The notes under the pieces were generated by a model, which ran no database searches, was not told where the DNA came from, and saw only the letters and a program-made list of their open reading frames with translations. A program made the position numbers and the translations under genes. Positions 26,001 through 36,617 of a stretch of 64,000 nucleotides of DNA are shown piece after piece (within the stretch, counting starts at the first letter, position 1; the number at the start of each line of letters is the position of its first letter). Location: assembly GCA_030144725.1 (NCBI GenBank), contig JASKMD010000006.1, positions 6,893,869 through 6,957,868 on the forward strand, read 5' to 3'. The DNA is from Haematococcus lacustris. Lineage: Eukaryota; Chlorophyta; Chlorophyceae; Chlamydomonadales; Haematococcaceae.

Positions 26001-27995
26001 GCGGCAGCAGTGGTGGCAGGGCTGGCGAGGGAGGTGTCCAGCCTGCGTGACAGCCTGGCTGCCCAGGTGGCCTCCAGCACTCAGAAGGTGGCGGAGGACC
26101 TGGGGCGGGAGATGGCTGCACTGGCTCAGCAGGTGCGGCTCACCACCACCACCACCACCACCAGCTTTGCTCCCATGCTGCAGCTGATCATCCTTCTCAC
26201 ACTCCCTCCCACACTCTTGTCACACTCCCTCCCACACAATCGTCCCACTCCTCCAAGCCCTTCAAGTCCCAATGCAACACAAGACCACTTGTATGTCACT
26301 CTAATCACCCCTGCAGCCCCTCAAACATCCCTGCCTCCCCCTACTCCTCCCTCCCCTCCCCCTACTCCCGCCCCACTGCTGCTGGCCTCCTGTCACTCCA
26401 CAGGTGCAGCATCTGGCCACAGCCAACGCCTCACACCCCACCCTGACCAGCAGCAGCAGTCCTAGCCAGCGGCCCAGTGGCAGTCCCCCCTCCCAGGCTG
26501 ATGATCGCATTGAGGGAGGGAGGGGGTCGCCAGACAGGATGCTGCCTGGGGAGTTTCTCGATGAACAGCAGGCAGCAGGGGGGGAGGCGGGGGTACCCGC
26601 TGGCCTGTCAGCCCTCATGCATGACTGGCAGCAGCAGCTGTCAACTAGCCTGGCTGGCCAGGTGGCTGGGCTGCGTGGCGAGCTGGGCCAAGAGAGCAGC
26701 CGGCAGCTGCGGGGCGTGGCGGCGGATATCCTGGAGCTGAGGCGGGGCATGACCATGCTGGTGGACGGCCTGCAGGTGGGGAAGGGCAGGATGAGGGTGA
26801 GGGGAGAGCAGGTGGGGTGGGTAAACAGACTGCAAGTGGGGTGGGTAGGGGCTGCAGGCAAAGCAGGAGCAGGTGCCATGGAGTATATGTATATATAGTA
26901 ATATGTATATAGTATTGTATATATAGTACACAGTATACGTAAATAATAGTGCCATGGAGTTTGAACAGCTGGTGCTGGGGCAGCAGGTGGGGCAGGGCAA
27001 GGAGCAGGGGTAGGCCGGGTATGGACTCAGAGGCGAATGTGGACAGGCAGGGAGAGGGGCCAGCAAGCCAGGCAAACAAGGGCGCAGGGCGCACATAGCA
27101 TGAGGGGCATCTGGATGTGCCTCTCTACCAGCACCGACCTCACCCTCTCCCAATGATGGCACACATCCCAATGATGGCAGAAGCTGCATGCATGCTGGGG
27201 AGGTCATTGGCTAGGCCGGTGTGACATTAGGTCGCACCAATGCACCCCCTCACACACATACGTGTGACCTGTGTGATGATAGCAGCCAAGGGTGACATAT
27301 GACTGTGAGGCTGACTGTGCAGGGAGTGCAGGGCTTGGTGAAGAGCTTGGCGGCCAGCAGTCTGCGCAGCTCTGGAGGGCCAGACGCTTACAACATGAGC
27401 GCCAGCATGCGCATGGCCCCCTACATCATGGTGAGTTGCTCGCATGGGAGGCGTGACAGGGCTTGGTGCGCAAGCATATGGCGCGGCATCATGCACCCAA
27501 TCCAAACAACCATGCACATCAGCTCAGCTTAGCTTGCATGCACATGGTGCTTGTATGAGTTCGGTTTGCTGCATGGCTACCATGCAGACCGCCACTCACC
27601 CTGAGGGCGCCATCTTCCACAGCACTCCCTTGGACGCCACCAGCCCGCCCCCCGACCTTCCTCATGGCATGTCCGCCTCCATGCCTAGCCTTAATGCCAT
27701 GCTCGCCGCCAACAGCAACGGCGCCATGCTGCCCCCCATCGCCAACGGCTACAACGGCAGCCCGGGCCACGGGGAGCGGCAGAGCCGCAACCCCCACAAG
27801 GGCAGCGGGGGGCCAGGCAGCGGGGGAGGAGCGGGGGGAGGAAACGGCACAGCAGCCAGCAATACCACGCCCGGGGGGGTCCTGGGGCCGGCGGCGGTGA
27901 CGCCGCATGTGGGCGGGTTTCAGGGCGCGCGTATTGCAGCCCAGCAAGCACGCCTCACTGCCATCTCCGGCCGCACCATGGCTGTCAAGCATTGA
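11918..27995 (+). CDS. Armadillo-repeat protein with a TIR domain (SARM1-like order)
   Basis: About 1,840 residues from ATG 11918 to TGA 27995. Exons: 11918-12097, 12198-~12643, 13149-13274, ~13550-13676, 14101-14320, 14942-15129, 15525-15878, 16032-16150, 16644-16764, 17311-17458, 17855-18030, 18546-18881, 19312-19415, 19898-19997, 20277-20345, 20786-20930, 21285-21439, 22195-22344, 22717-22831, TIR exons (separate entry), 25322-26132, 26404-26775, 27323-27430, 27588-27995. Phases agree except around exons 2-5 (12.4-14.1 kb), where a short intron, missed exon or indel is needed. Residues ~1-1120 are helical, Leu/Ala-rich armadillo-like repeats. A TIR domain follows, then a Pro/Ser/Gln-rich region with coiled-coil segments and a Gly/Ser-rich end. 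By analogy with SARM1, the ARM part may restrain an NAD-consuming TIR; this is inference. Confidence 0.85.
12656..12779 (-). repeat. Inverted partial copy of a coding exon inside an intron
   Basis: On the minus strand this stretch encodes ARGSQLLGAIAGLVPRALDP, nearly the same as the plus-strand exon at 13149-13274 (EARDSQLLGAIAGLVPRALDP). Nucleotide similarity runs over about 125 bp (13112-13242 in the other orientation), including the intron end. The pre-mRNA can fold it against the true exon. Confidence 0.8.
14020..14093. repeat. CTG/CAG triplet run before an ARM exon
   Basis: About 24 GCTG/GTTG triplets immediately upstream of the acceptor at 14100. An open frame runs through it as poly-alanine (TLVRFLKSASG..AAV), so it could be exonic; I treat it as intronic because the neighbouring exon has a good acceptor. 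Confidence 0.7.
16168..16270. repeat. Degenerate 14-bp tandem repeat in an intron
   Basis: Six to seven copies of a GCCCCATGCACCTT-like unit just after the exon ending at 16150. Confidence 0.8.
18986..19131. mobile_element. 146-bp hAT-type MITE in an intron
   Basis: The ends are TAGGGAGCGGT and ACCGCTCCTTA (10 of 11 inverted matches). Perfect 8-bp duplications GTGGCCTG flank it at 18978-18985 and 19132-19139. Inside are repeated CTAATGAGA motifs: a 9-bp stem with 5-base loop at 19008-19030 and two copies of the palindrome ATGAGATCTCAT. The 8-bp duplication and TAGGG end are typical of the hAT superfamily. Too short to code for anything. Confidence 0.85.
20529..20612. repeat. AT-rich dinucleotide tract in an intron
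   Basis: Interrupted (TA)n with GATAGA-like units between the exons 20277-20345 and 20786-20930; markedly AT-rich against a GC-rich background. Confidence 0.8.
21612..22147. repeat. 32-bp minisatellite, about 16 copies, intronic
   Basis: The unit is three TGCC/CTGC-like tetramers followed by TACTTGCTTGCTTTCCCACC, 32 bp long. Two variants (CCTACTT and CCAACTT) are intermixed. It fills the intron between exons 21285-21439 and 22195-22344 and opens long but meaningless frames on both strands. Confidence 0.95.
23154..25383 (+). other. TIR domain exons of the ARM protein
   Basis: Exons 23154-23333, 23918-23989, 24469-24562, 25024-25131 and the start of 25322-26132 encode the domain. It opens with VDVLISYKRQDAHAFARML (strand A and the BB-side helix), then GVSCLLDFE, DLSDVRQVVSRCRNLVVVLT and LTSPRCLEEMEAAV, and ends near RDAHYAYFVTQLMRRI. 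The second Glu of CLEE (codon 24501-24503) aligns with the catalytic glutamate of NAD-cleaving TIRs (SARM1 and plant CLxE motif). The first three introns inside the domain are phase 1, the next two phase 2. Family assignment is by motif reading only. Confidence 0.85.
26883..26947. repeat. AT-rich TATA repeat tract in an intron
   Basis: Alternating TATATAG/TATGTATA units, between the exons ending at 26775 and starting at 27323. Confidence 0.8.
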
Positions 27996-28268
27996 CTGCC
28001 TGGATTGATGAACCTGCTGGTACTTTGGCAGTTGCAGAGCTGGCAGCGCAGGGAAGCTGGTGGGCAATGGCAAAGCTGCTATATATATATAAGCTGTGTG
28101 TATGAGGGGCCTGGCTTGCTGGTGAGCACCTGCAGAGCGGTAATGCGCTGGCAGCCACTGTCTAGCCTGGAAGAGCACGTGTGCAGCGGCAACATCACCC
28201 ACCAACGCATCCAATTCATTCCAGATTACGCCACTGAACGCCATTTGTCTCGCTCCGCTACGCCGCAC

Positions 28269-28273
28269 TGTAA
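28269..28273 (+). promoter_or_regulatory. Putative TGTAA polyadenylation signal of the ARM-TIR gene
   Basis: TGTAA lies 274 bases after the stop codon at 27995. This pentamer is the usual poly(A) signal in chlorophycean algae; no 3'-end data are available here. Confidence 0.5.
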
Positions 28274-29875
28274 GCTGTCTCCGCTGATGACTCCGCTGAG
28301 GTCTCAACTGAGGTCTCCTCTCTCAGGACCCATCCGTCAGGACCTAACTAGTAGCTAAGTACGCGTCAGCAAATGCAACAGTGTGACAGTGTGACAGCGG
28401 ACAGCATGAAAAGCTCCGTTTGCCACAGATTGCCATCTTATTTGGAGCACGCGTGGCGGCCTGCTCTGATTACCGCTCGGGCCCCAAGCTGCAACCGCGG
28501 GTTAAGGTAAGCACTGTCTCATAGCAGCAGCCCCGCACTATAGCAGCCCCGCAACCATTGCTTGTGCTTGTGTTCGCAGATCGACGCGCTAATTCGTGAC
28601 CGCGCACTAAACAATGGTACACGGCCCCGTAGAATGGCAAACGGCCAGGCCTCTCTGAAAGGTAAGCACCTTGCCCTTGCTGCCCCGCACATAGCCCCGC
28701 ACTTGTTGTCAAACACACCCTGGTTGCCCCGCACTCTAAGCAAGCCCCGCACATCGCACACAGCCCCCACAAGTTGCCCTGGTTGCACTTGTTGCCCCGC
28801 ACATTGCCCCGCACACTAAGCATATATCGTGGCCCTATGTGCTTGCAGGTATCGCCAAAAGCAGCAGCGATTAATAAACTTGCAGCCACAACGGAGCTTC
28901 CTCGTGGAGCGTCCATCCCTACCCGAGCCCTGGAGCCATGGCACACTCCAAGGCTCCTAGCTAGTTCACTAGTGTTTGCTAGTGCAACGGGCTGGTAGCC
29001 ATGTAAGCGTAAAGCTGTTAGTTTTGATGGTGTGCCCAGTGGTCGGGGGGTTTGCCCCCGGAACGTGCCATCGACTTGGGGTTTGTGTTCATCAAGGGTG
29101 CGACCGAGGATGCTACAACGTGTTTGTAGTAGTTGAGTGAGATTACCCGCAGGCAAACATGTTGTTCCTTGTTGAATGAGTTTTGTTGGCCTGCCTGGAT
29201 TGATGTGACCTCCGTGACCTCCGTGTGTGGTTGTAAGTAAGGAGCGCAACTCGACTAGCCTGGTCGTCTCGTCTGAGTGATGCGTGACCCCTGTGTGGTG
29301 CCTGATCATGGCTGCCCTGGCTCGACGTGGGTCCTCACCATGTGGACATGCACAGCCCAGCAGGCCAGGCGGCGCCAGCCGCAGGCAGCCAGACAGCGCC
29401 CGTCGCTCTTCAAGAACAGGAGGCTGTCTTCGGTAGCGTTTGTTGCACTGGCAGCTGCGCTGCGATGGCCTGGTGAGACAAGTAGAGCTGCGCTGGGTTA
29501 GTCACCTTAGTGCCTGCAGCGCAGTCACCGCTGTGGTGGTCAGGCACAGGTATGGTAGCATGGCCACGGTGGCCCTGGTTTGACATGAGACATGGCATGG
29601 TGGGACAAGTAGCGCTGCCGTGACAGCTGGTCACTAGGGTCAGGGAGAGCCTTGGATTGAGTGGTGCTACAGGGCGGGGTTCAAATGTGGGTATGGTGCA
29701 TGCGCGTTAAGTAGTGCAGGTGGGTGTCCCCCCATGTGGAAAGTGTGATTGCATGTGAGATCAGCACTGTGGTGACTATGACACTGCTGACGGTGTCGAC
29801 GATGACAGTGTACTATAGCGCAGCTGACCAGCTGCTGCTCGTCTCCTAGAGTAAACTACCCGACCTTACAACATT
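28274..29875. other. Gene-poor stretch with dispersed GCCCCGCAC repeats
   Basis: Eight or so copies of GCCCCGCA(C/A) are scattered through 28528-28815. A minus-strand frame at 28470-29309 and possible plus-strand mini-exons (for example around 28579-28661, encoding IDALIRDRALNNGTRPRR) show no known domain. Related sequence (TAGCGTTTGTYRCAYTGGCAGC) occurs near 29434 and again near 30284, so part of this is likely repeat-derived. Confidence 0.4.
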
Positions 29876-30205
29876 ATGCACGGCTCTTCTGTGGATGTTG
29901 ACGGTGCGGCCAAGCATGGATTTGATTGGGGTCTGAGGACTGAGGCTGAACACGAAAGCGAGCTACGCAATGTCATGCAGGCAGCTCACATTTGCATTGG
30001 AGCCCATGCCAGTTTACTGTCGCTCCACCTACCCCACATGGCCACTGCTACGCCCCAAAAGCTGGACTTGTTCAGGGCCACTGTCGCTGCTGAAGTAGGG
30101 GAGGCCAGGGTTGTGATAATTGATAGGTGGCTTACACCGCTTAAGCCGTCAGCCGTTGGGCTGCTTGGCCGCCCTCCCCCTCTAGGGGTTCGGGACTTTC
30201 TGTAA
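29876..30205 (+). CDS. Hypothetical 109-residue ORF
   Basis: Open from ATG 29876, encoding MHGSSVDVDGAAKHGFDWGL onward with a predicted helix (HESELRNVMQAAHICIGAH). No recognised motif, no signal peptide or membrane segment. It lies in a repeat-rich gap and could be a transposon remnant or chance ORF. Confidence 0.25.
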   Translation: MHGSSVDVDGAAKHGFDWGLRTEAEHESELRNVMQAAHICIGAHASLLSLHLPHMATATPQKLDLFRATVAAEVGEARVVIIDRWLTPLKPSAVGLLGRPPPLGVRDFL

Positions 30206-30867
30206 CGCTCTTCAAGTCAGGCCGCCCCAACATGGGGTTAGTAATGTTCATGCAACTACTCTTTGAATACCGCATCGTTTTCAATAGCGTTTGTCACATT
30301 GGCAGCCACGGTTTAGTCCGCTTAATCTGACCATCAGCGCTAGCCATTGGAGTCTTTGCTCGCGTACTGCCACATGTGCCCGCGAACAAATCACATCGGC
30401 GAGACGGGTCTCCTTGGCACGGTGAGCCACATCGCTGAGACCCCATCTACCTAGCGTAGTGAGCTGGTTGTGCACAAATGGAATGTCCGGCCAACACCCA
30501 ACGCGATGTCTGCCGGGCGTGCAGGGCACCTTGACGGGGTAATTGAAACATCTGGGCGTATTCGCTTTCGCCGAACACACCATTTGTGTCGGCGCACACT
30601 AAGGTATCACCGGCTTACACCCCCCCCTCCTCCACTGTGTCCTCCACTGTGTTGCACCCGCTGCACCCATAGAAAAAGCGATACGTAATGTTTGTTCTTG
30701 GCTCATTGGCGGATCTCTTGAAACAAACCGCACATTAAATAGCCCAGGCCTCAATCCGTTTGACACTTTCAAAGTTACATCATGTTCACTAGGCACATGG
30801 TATGCATCGACCCACCATGCCCGCCACCCCTCCACCCATCATTGCAGGAGCCCACCTCATTGAGCCT

Positions 30868-31190
30868 GCCCACCCCCTCCCAGCCCACCCCCTCCCAGCC
30901 CACCCCCTCCCAGCCCACCCCTCCCAGCCCACCCCCTCCCAGGCCCCCCCCTCCCAGCCCACCCCTTCACAGCCCAACCCCTTGCAGCCCACCCCCTCCC
31001 AGCCCACCCCCTCCCAGCCCACCCCCTCCCAGCCCACCCCCTCCCAGCCCACCCCCTCCCAGCCCACCCCTCCCAGCCCACCCCCTCCCAGGCCCCCCCC
31101 TCCCAGCCCACCCCTTCACAGCCCACCCCCTTACAGCCCACCCCCTCCCAGCCCAAACCCTCCCAGCCCTACCCCTCCAAACCTAACCCC
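30868..31190. repeat. 15-bp CCCAGCCCACCCCCT minisatellite
   Basis: Roughly 20 units with variants (AGGCCCCCCC, TTCACAGCCC). A higher-order repeat is visible: the block containing AGGCCCCCCCTCCCAG recurs about 165 bp apart. Confidence 0.9.
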
Positions 31191-31207
31191 CAGCCCTTGC
31201 AACCACC

Positions 31208-31864
31208 ATGGGGGGTAAGAGGCCTAGCAAGACGCGGCGCCAATCCCTGCAAGAGCTGAATGCCTCACCCAAGGCAGGATTTAAGTGCTGCCCCAATGGT
31301 TTGAAAGCTCAAAGGAACAAGGCACAGGTGGAGGCCATGAAATTGCGGGCACAATTGCCTAAGCTTCGCACTGCGGTGCGGCTGGAGGAGGTGGCTGCAG
31401 CCTCAGCCAGGGCACCAACCACAGCCGCACGCAAAGCCACAGCAGCTGCTTGCTGTGTAGGGGGGGTTGTGGTGAATGTGGGGGACCATGCAAGCCAGCA
31501 ACGGGTGGCAGCAGCAGCAGCAGCAGGGTGCAGCCGAGTTGTGCCAGCAGGTGTGCCGCCTCCACAGCCCCCCCTGCCCCAACAGCCCCCCCCACAGCAG
31601 CCAACCCAGCAGCAGGGCCGGAGCTCGTGGGGCACAGCCCTAGAGGGGCAGATGCTGGCACCCCCCATTGCGTCGCCTCAGGGGCCTATTGCATCACCTG
31701 ATTTACGGCACATGTATCAGCTGGCTCTAGCTGCAATCGCCACCCAAGGGCAGGCTGCTAGTGAGCCAGGTGCAGCAGCGCCGGCTCCTGGCTTCACGCT
31801 ACGCAAGCGTACCACACCTTCTCAGTTGGGGCTGCCCAAGACAGCTGCCAAGCGCAAGCGGTGA
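31208..31864 (+). CDS. Hypothetical basic, Ala/Pro/Gln-rich protein
   Basis: A single open frame of 218 codons from an ATG in good context (ACCACCATGG). It starts MGGKRPSKTRRQSLQELNAS, has a Lys/Arg-rich N-terminus, a helix (AQVEAMKLRAQLPKLRTAV), a Pro/Gln linker and a basic C-terminus ending KTAAKRKR, which could be a nuclear localisation signal. No domain recognised. Composition is like that of DNA-binding accessory proteins of algal transposons; its setting among repeats points the same way, but this is inference. Confidence 0.5.
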   Translation: MGGKRPSKTRRQSLQELNASPKAGFKCCPNGLKAQRNKAQVEAMKLRAQLPKLRTAVRLEEVAAASARAPTTAARKATAAACCVGGVVVNVGDHASQQRVAAAAAAGCSRVVPAGVPPPQPPLPQQPPPQQPTQQQGRSSWGTALEGQMLAPPIASPQGPIASPDLRHMYQLALAAIATQGQAASEPGAAAPAPGFTLRKRTTPSQLGLPKTAAKRKR

Positions 31865-32327
31865 TCCACGAGACTTAGTTAGACAGCCCCCCAGCGCCAA
31901 CTCAGGTTGTAAAGTGCGCAACAAAGGCTGTACCGGCCACCTCCCCCAACCACCTGCCAACCGCCTTCGTGCCACATTCCCGCAACCGTTTTCAAATCTG
32001 ACTGCTTCTGCCGATGCGCATGCTCGTGTAGAGCAACCTAAGCGGCGCGGGCGGTCGCAGCGATGACTGCATGCCCCGAACCGGCTTAAATTCAAATTAC
32101 TAACTCTGATGCTTTGCACTGCACGGCCTACTAACTGGATAATTATTCTGGATGGGTGAAAGGTAGCTGACTGGGTTGGCTACATTCTGAGCCAGCTAGC
32201 ATAAACTTTGGCGCAGCGAGTGCAGAGTTACAGCCGTCCTACTACCAGGGGTCGGTTTACTGCCATTTTTTGAATGTTGGGAGCGCCTGAGCCCAGGCCG
32301 TGCCTATCTCCCTCCGCTGAGAGCTTC

Positions 32328-32453
32328 GCCAAGAAGTGGGAGCATGAGGTAAAGCATCCTCAGGAGTGCATGAGGGTGGCCCAGGACCGCCAACAAAGGT
32401 ATGCGAATAAGCGTAGGCGTGATGTCACGTTCAGCTTCACTCAGGCAAATTAG
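32328..32453 (+). pseudogene. Fragment of a gypsy-type integrase C-terminus
   Basis: Reads AKKWEHEVKHPQECMRVAQD then RQQRYANKRRRDVTFSFTQAN before a TAG. The pattern of Ala/Gln-Asp-Arg-Gln, Tyr-Ala-Asn-Lys, then Arg-Arg and Phe is what precedes the GD.VLL motif at the end of Ty3/gypsy integrases. Only about 40 residues remain, so it is a relic. Confidence 0.5.
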
Positions 32454-32569
32454 TAACAGCATTTTTGAGATTCAGAGCCTCGGACTTGGTACATAGTCAA
32501 ATGAAGGCATTGTAAGATTGGGAGTTGAAACTAAAATTCGTGATTTTGCGCGGTTGGTGAGATACGGCC

Positions 32570-33562
32570 ATGCTACAGTACTGTAGACCTCTACAGTACT
32601 GTCGGGGTACCTCGCGAGTACACAAACAGTACTGTAGATACCTACAGTACTGTAGGCACCTACAGTACTGTAGACATCTACAGTACTTAAGGTTCCTCGA
32701 GGTACCCTTAGAGACATCTTACAGTACTGTAGATATCTACAGTACTGTAGACATCTACAGTACTGTAGAGGTCTACAGTACTCAAGGTACCTCGAGGTAC
32801 CCCGAGAGACACCTTACAGTACTGTAGACATCTACAGTACTGTAGACCTTTACAGTACTGTAGACATCTACAGTACTGTAGACATCTACAGTACTGTAGA
32901 CATCTACAGTACTGTAGACATCTACAGTACTGTAGACATCTACAGTACTGTAGACATCTACAGTACTGTAGACATCTACAGTACTGTAGACATCTACAGT
33001 ACTGTAGACATCTACAGTACTGTAGACATCTACAGTACTGAAGTCATCTACAGTACTGTAGACATCTACAGTACTTAAGGTTCCTCGAGGTACCCTTAGA
33101 GACATCTTACAGTACTGTAGATATCTACAGTACTGTAGACATCTACAGTACTGTAGAGGTCTACAGTACTCAAGGTACCTCGAGGTACCCCGAGAGACAC
33201 CTTACAGTACTGTAGACATCTACAGTACTGTAGACCTTTACAGTACTGTAGACATCTACAGTACTGTAGACATCTACAGTACTGTAGACATCTACAGTAC
33301 TGTAGACATCTACAGTACTGTAGACATCTACAGTACTGTAGACATCTACAGTACTTAAGGTTCCTCGAGGTACCCCGAGAGACATATTACAGTACTGTAG
33401 AGGTCTACAGTACTGTAGACCTCTACAGTACTGTAGACATCTACAGTACTGTAGACATCTACAGTACTGTAGACATCTACAGTACTGTAGACATCTACAG
33501 GACTCAAGGTTCCTCGAGGTACCCTTAGAGACATCTTACAGTACTGTAGACACTCGCGCCGA
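32570..33562. repeat. Palindromic minisatellite, family P1 (TACAGTACTGTA), copy 1
   Basis: Units of 18 bp: a 14-bp palindrome CTACAGTACTGTAG plus a 4-base spacer (mostly ACAT, also AGGT, ACCT, ATAT). At intervals a GAGGTACC-containing block (TCCTCGAGGTACC, itself partly palindromic) interrupts the run, giving a higher-order period. The array enters the assembly gap. Being a multiple of three, it leaves repeated YSTVDV frames open on both strands. Confidence 0.95.
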
Positions 33563-34062
33563 NNNNNNNNNNNNNNNNNNNNNNNNNNNNNNNNNNNNNN
33601 NNNNNNNNNNNNNNNNNNNNNNNNNNNNNNNNNNNNNNNNNNNNNNNNNNNNNNNNNNNNNNNNNNNNNNNNNNNNNNNNNNNNNNNNNNNNNNNNNNNN
33701 NNNNNNNNNNNNNNNNNNNNNNNNNNNNNNNNNNNNNNNNNNNNNNNNNNNNNNNNNNNNNNNNNNNNNNNNNNNNNNNNNNNNNNNNNNNNNNNNNNNN
33801 NNNNNNNNNNNNNNNNNNNNNNNNNNNNNNNNNNNNNNNNNNNNNNNNNNNNNNNNNNNNNNNNNNNNNNNNNNNNNNNNNNNNNNNNNNNNNNNNNNNN
33901 NNNNNNNNNNNNNNNNNNNNNNNNNNNNNNNNNNNNNNNNNNNNNNNNNNNNNNNNNNNNNNNNNNNNNNNNNNNNNNNNNNNNNNNNNNNNNNNNNNNN
34001 NNNNNNNNNNNNNNNNNNNNNNNNNNNNNNNNNNNNNNNNNNNNNNNNNNNNNNNNNNNNNN
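33563..34062. other. Assembly gap (500 N)
   Basis: Exactly 500 N, a conventional placeholder length, between two satellite families. True distance and content are unknown. Confidence 1.
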
Positions 34063-34239
34063 TTAAGGCCGGAAGTCGCCTACGTCATTTCCTCCCGGGA
34101 GGCATACTGCAGATAGCCCCAGGAAAGGCCGACTCATCGCCGTTGTAATCATTGAAAAACTCAAAGTTGCTGCGATGTTATAACTATTTGAAAAGTTACC
34201 TAACCCTGTACCGGGTCCTACCGACCCTATAAAGGGTCC

Positions 34240-34806
34240 TAGGCCACAGGGTTCTGCCGCACGGCTACAGGGTCCTGCGACACATTCTCACAGGGTTCTG
34301 CCGCACGGCTACAGGGTTTTGCGACACGTTCTCACAGGGTTTTGCCGCACGGCTACAGGGTTTTGCGACACGTTCTCACAGGGTTCTGCCGCACGGCTAC
34401 AGGGTTTTGCGACACGTTCTCACAGGGTTTTGCCGCACGGCTACAGGGTCCTGCGACACTTTCTCACAGGGTTCTGCCGCACGGCTACAGGGTTTTGCGA
34501 CACTTTCTCACAGGGTTTTGCCGCACGGCTACAGGGTCCTGCGACACTTTCTCACAGGGTTCTGCCGCACGGCTACAGGGTTTTGCGACACGTTCTCACA
34601 GGGTTCTGCCGCACGGCTACAGGGTTTTGCGACACGTTCTCACAGGGTTCTGCCGCACGGCTACAGGGTTTTGCGACACGTTCTCACAGGGTTCTGCCGC
34701 ACGGCTACAGGGTCCTACGACATATTCTCACAGGGTCCTGCCGCACGGCTACAGGGTCCTACGACACACGTTCACAGGGTCCTGCCACACGCCTACAGGG
34801 TCCTGC
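34240..34806. repeat. Minisatellite family P2 (ACAGGGTYCTGCCGCACGGCT), copy 1
   Basis: About 44-bp composite units: ACAGGGTTCTGCCGCACGGCT alternating with ACAGGGTTTTGCGACACGTTC-like halves. The same family occurs in the opposite orientation at 38448-40230. Confidence 0.95.
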
Positions 34807-35202
34807 CACAACGTATGCAACGACGCCCGAACACCTCGCAACACCACAACAAACGGCATGTATTGCTGGTGCTAAGCACATGCATTGATGGAAGGTGACA
34901 ACACCACACAACAACACCACACAACATCACTACAACAACAACACATCGACTCATGCATTGCTCACCACATATGTCATGTGCACAACCACAAGGACTGGCT
35001 GCACCTCATTGCTATGGGCTAACACCTTATCACGGGACTGCTAAGCACTTTGCCTTGCTGCCTATGCCCCATGGCACCAAATCAGGCTGGGCTAGGCTAG
35101 GCTGGGCTAGCCTGGGGTAGGCTAGGCTAGGCTAGGTTGGGGTAGGCTAGGCTAGGCTAGGCTGGGGTAGGCTGGGCTAGGCTTGGCTCCAGGTTGCCCA
35201 CT
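34807..35202. repeat. Short CAACACCAC and GGCTA repeats
   Basis: ACAACACCAC-like units near 34895-34945 and a (GGCTA)n/(GGGTAGGCTA)n tract from about 35089 to 35190. No gene seen. Confidence 0.7.
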
Positions 35203-35350
35203 TCAGGTTGCCCGCTCCAGGCTGCCCGCTCCAGGCTGCCCGCTCTAGGCTGCCCGCTCCAGGCTGCCCGCTCCAGGCTGCTCGCTCCAGGCTGCCCGCT
35301 CCATGCTGCCCACTCCGGGCTGCCCGCTCCAGGCTGCCCGCTCCATGCTG
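35203..35350. repeat. 14-bp AGGCTGCCCGCTCC tandem array
   Basis: Ten or so copies with single-base variants (CATGCTG, GGGCTG). Confidence 0.9.
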
Positions 35351-35919
35351 CTACGCCAAGGGCTGCTGGGTGCCATTGGGTGGGGGAGAGGAGAGAAGAG
35401 GGGAGGAGGGGAGGAGGGGAGGAGGGTAGGTAGGTGGCAGACTCGGAAGTGGTGGTGGTGGGCTTGGGCAAGGAAGGGGGAAGGGGGAAGGGGGCAAGGG
35501 GCAGCAGTGTGACCATCAGACCTGCGGCAGCAAGAGGCATCCTTGCATTAAGGCTTGGCATTGGGGACCACTCATGTGCAAGGACTGGCCACTTACAGTT
35601 ATGCTCCGTGTCACGACGCCGGGGGAGGGTACGGGGTACGAGGAGGGTACGGTCCTTGCTGGCTCCTTGTTGGTTGCTGCTCTACCGCCATGCTTGCAAT
35701 CAACCCGGCCATGCTACACCTGCCATGCTCCAGCTGTCGACAACTGCAATCAGACATCAGCCAGCAAGCAGATGAATTAGGACATGCATGACCAGAACTG
35801 GGCAGGCTAGGCTGACACCTCCCAAGCATGTGCACTCACCGGAAGTCCTGGCTGCCGCTCCAAGCGCCTCCTACCTGCTGCTCTTGGCTGCTACTCTTGC
35901 TTACTGCTCATGGCTGCAG

Positions 35920-36272
35920 GGGAGGGGAGGGGAGGGGAGGGGAGGGGAGGGGAGGGGAGGGGAGGGGAGGGGAGGGGAGGGGAGGGGAGGGGAGGGGAGG
36001 GGAGGGGAGGGGAGGGGAGGGGAGGGGAGGGGAGGGGAGGGGAGGGGAGGGGAGGGGAGGGGAGGGGAGGGGAGGGGAGGGGAGGGGAGGGGAGGGGAGG
36101 GGAGGGGAGGGGAGGGGAGGGGAGGGGAGGGGAGGGGAGGGGAGGGGAGGGGAGGGGAGGGGAGGGGAGGGGAGGGGAGGGGAGGGGAGGGGAGGGGAGG
36201 GGAGGGGAGGGGAGGGGAGGGGAGGGGAGGGGAGGGGAGGGGAGGGGAGGGGAGGGGAGGGGAGGGGAGGGG
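35920..36272. repeat. (AGGGG)n pentanucleotide array
   Basis: About 70 near-perfect units; strong G-quadruplex potential on this strand. Open in all frames, giving artefactual GEGRG and SPPLP polypeptides. Confidence 0.97.
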
Positions 36273-36480
36273 GTGGTGGAAGTGTGAGGGTAAGGTAGGG
36301 GAGGGGCTGCAGTGTAGCGCAGGAGGGGGGAAGCGGAGCGACACGGGTGAGTTTGTGGGTAAGGGGAAGGACAAGGGAAGGGTGTAAACATTAGACCTGC
36401 AGCAAACAAGGGGCATGCTAGCCATCAGGCTTGGTACCAAGAGCCACAAATCTGCTTCATGCTGGCCACTCACCGCTGTG

Positions 36481-36617
36481 CTGGGGTGGGGTGGGGTGGG
36501 GTGGGGTGGGGTGGGGTGGGGTGGGGTGGGGTGGGGTGGGGTGGGGTGGGGTGGGGTGGGGTGGGGTGGGGTGGGGTGGGGTGGGGTGGGGTGGGGTGGG
36601 GTGGGGTGGGGTGGGAT
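36481..36617. repeat. (GGGGT)n pentanucleotide array
   Basis: About 27 perfect units following the second module copy. Confidence 0.97.

Noticed and set aside
28470..29309. 279-codon minus-strand ORF
   Set aside because: Composition looks non-coding, no motif, and it overlaps the GCCCCGCAC repeats; chance opening is more likely.
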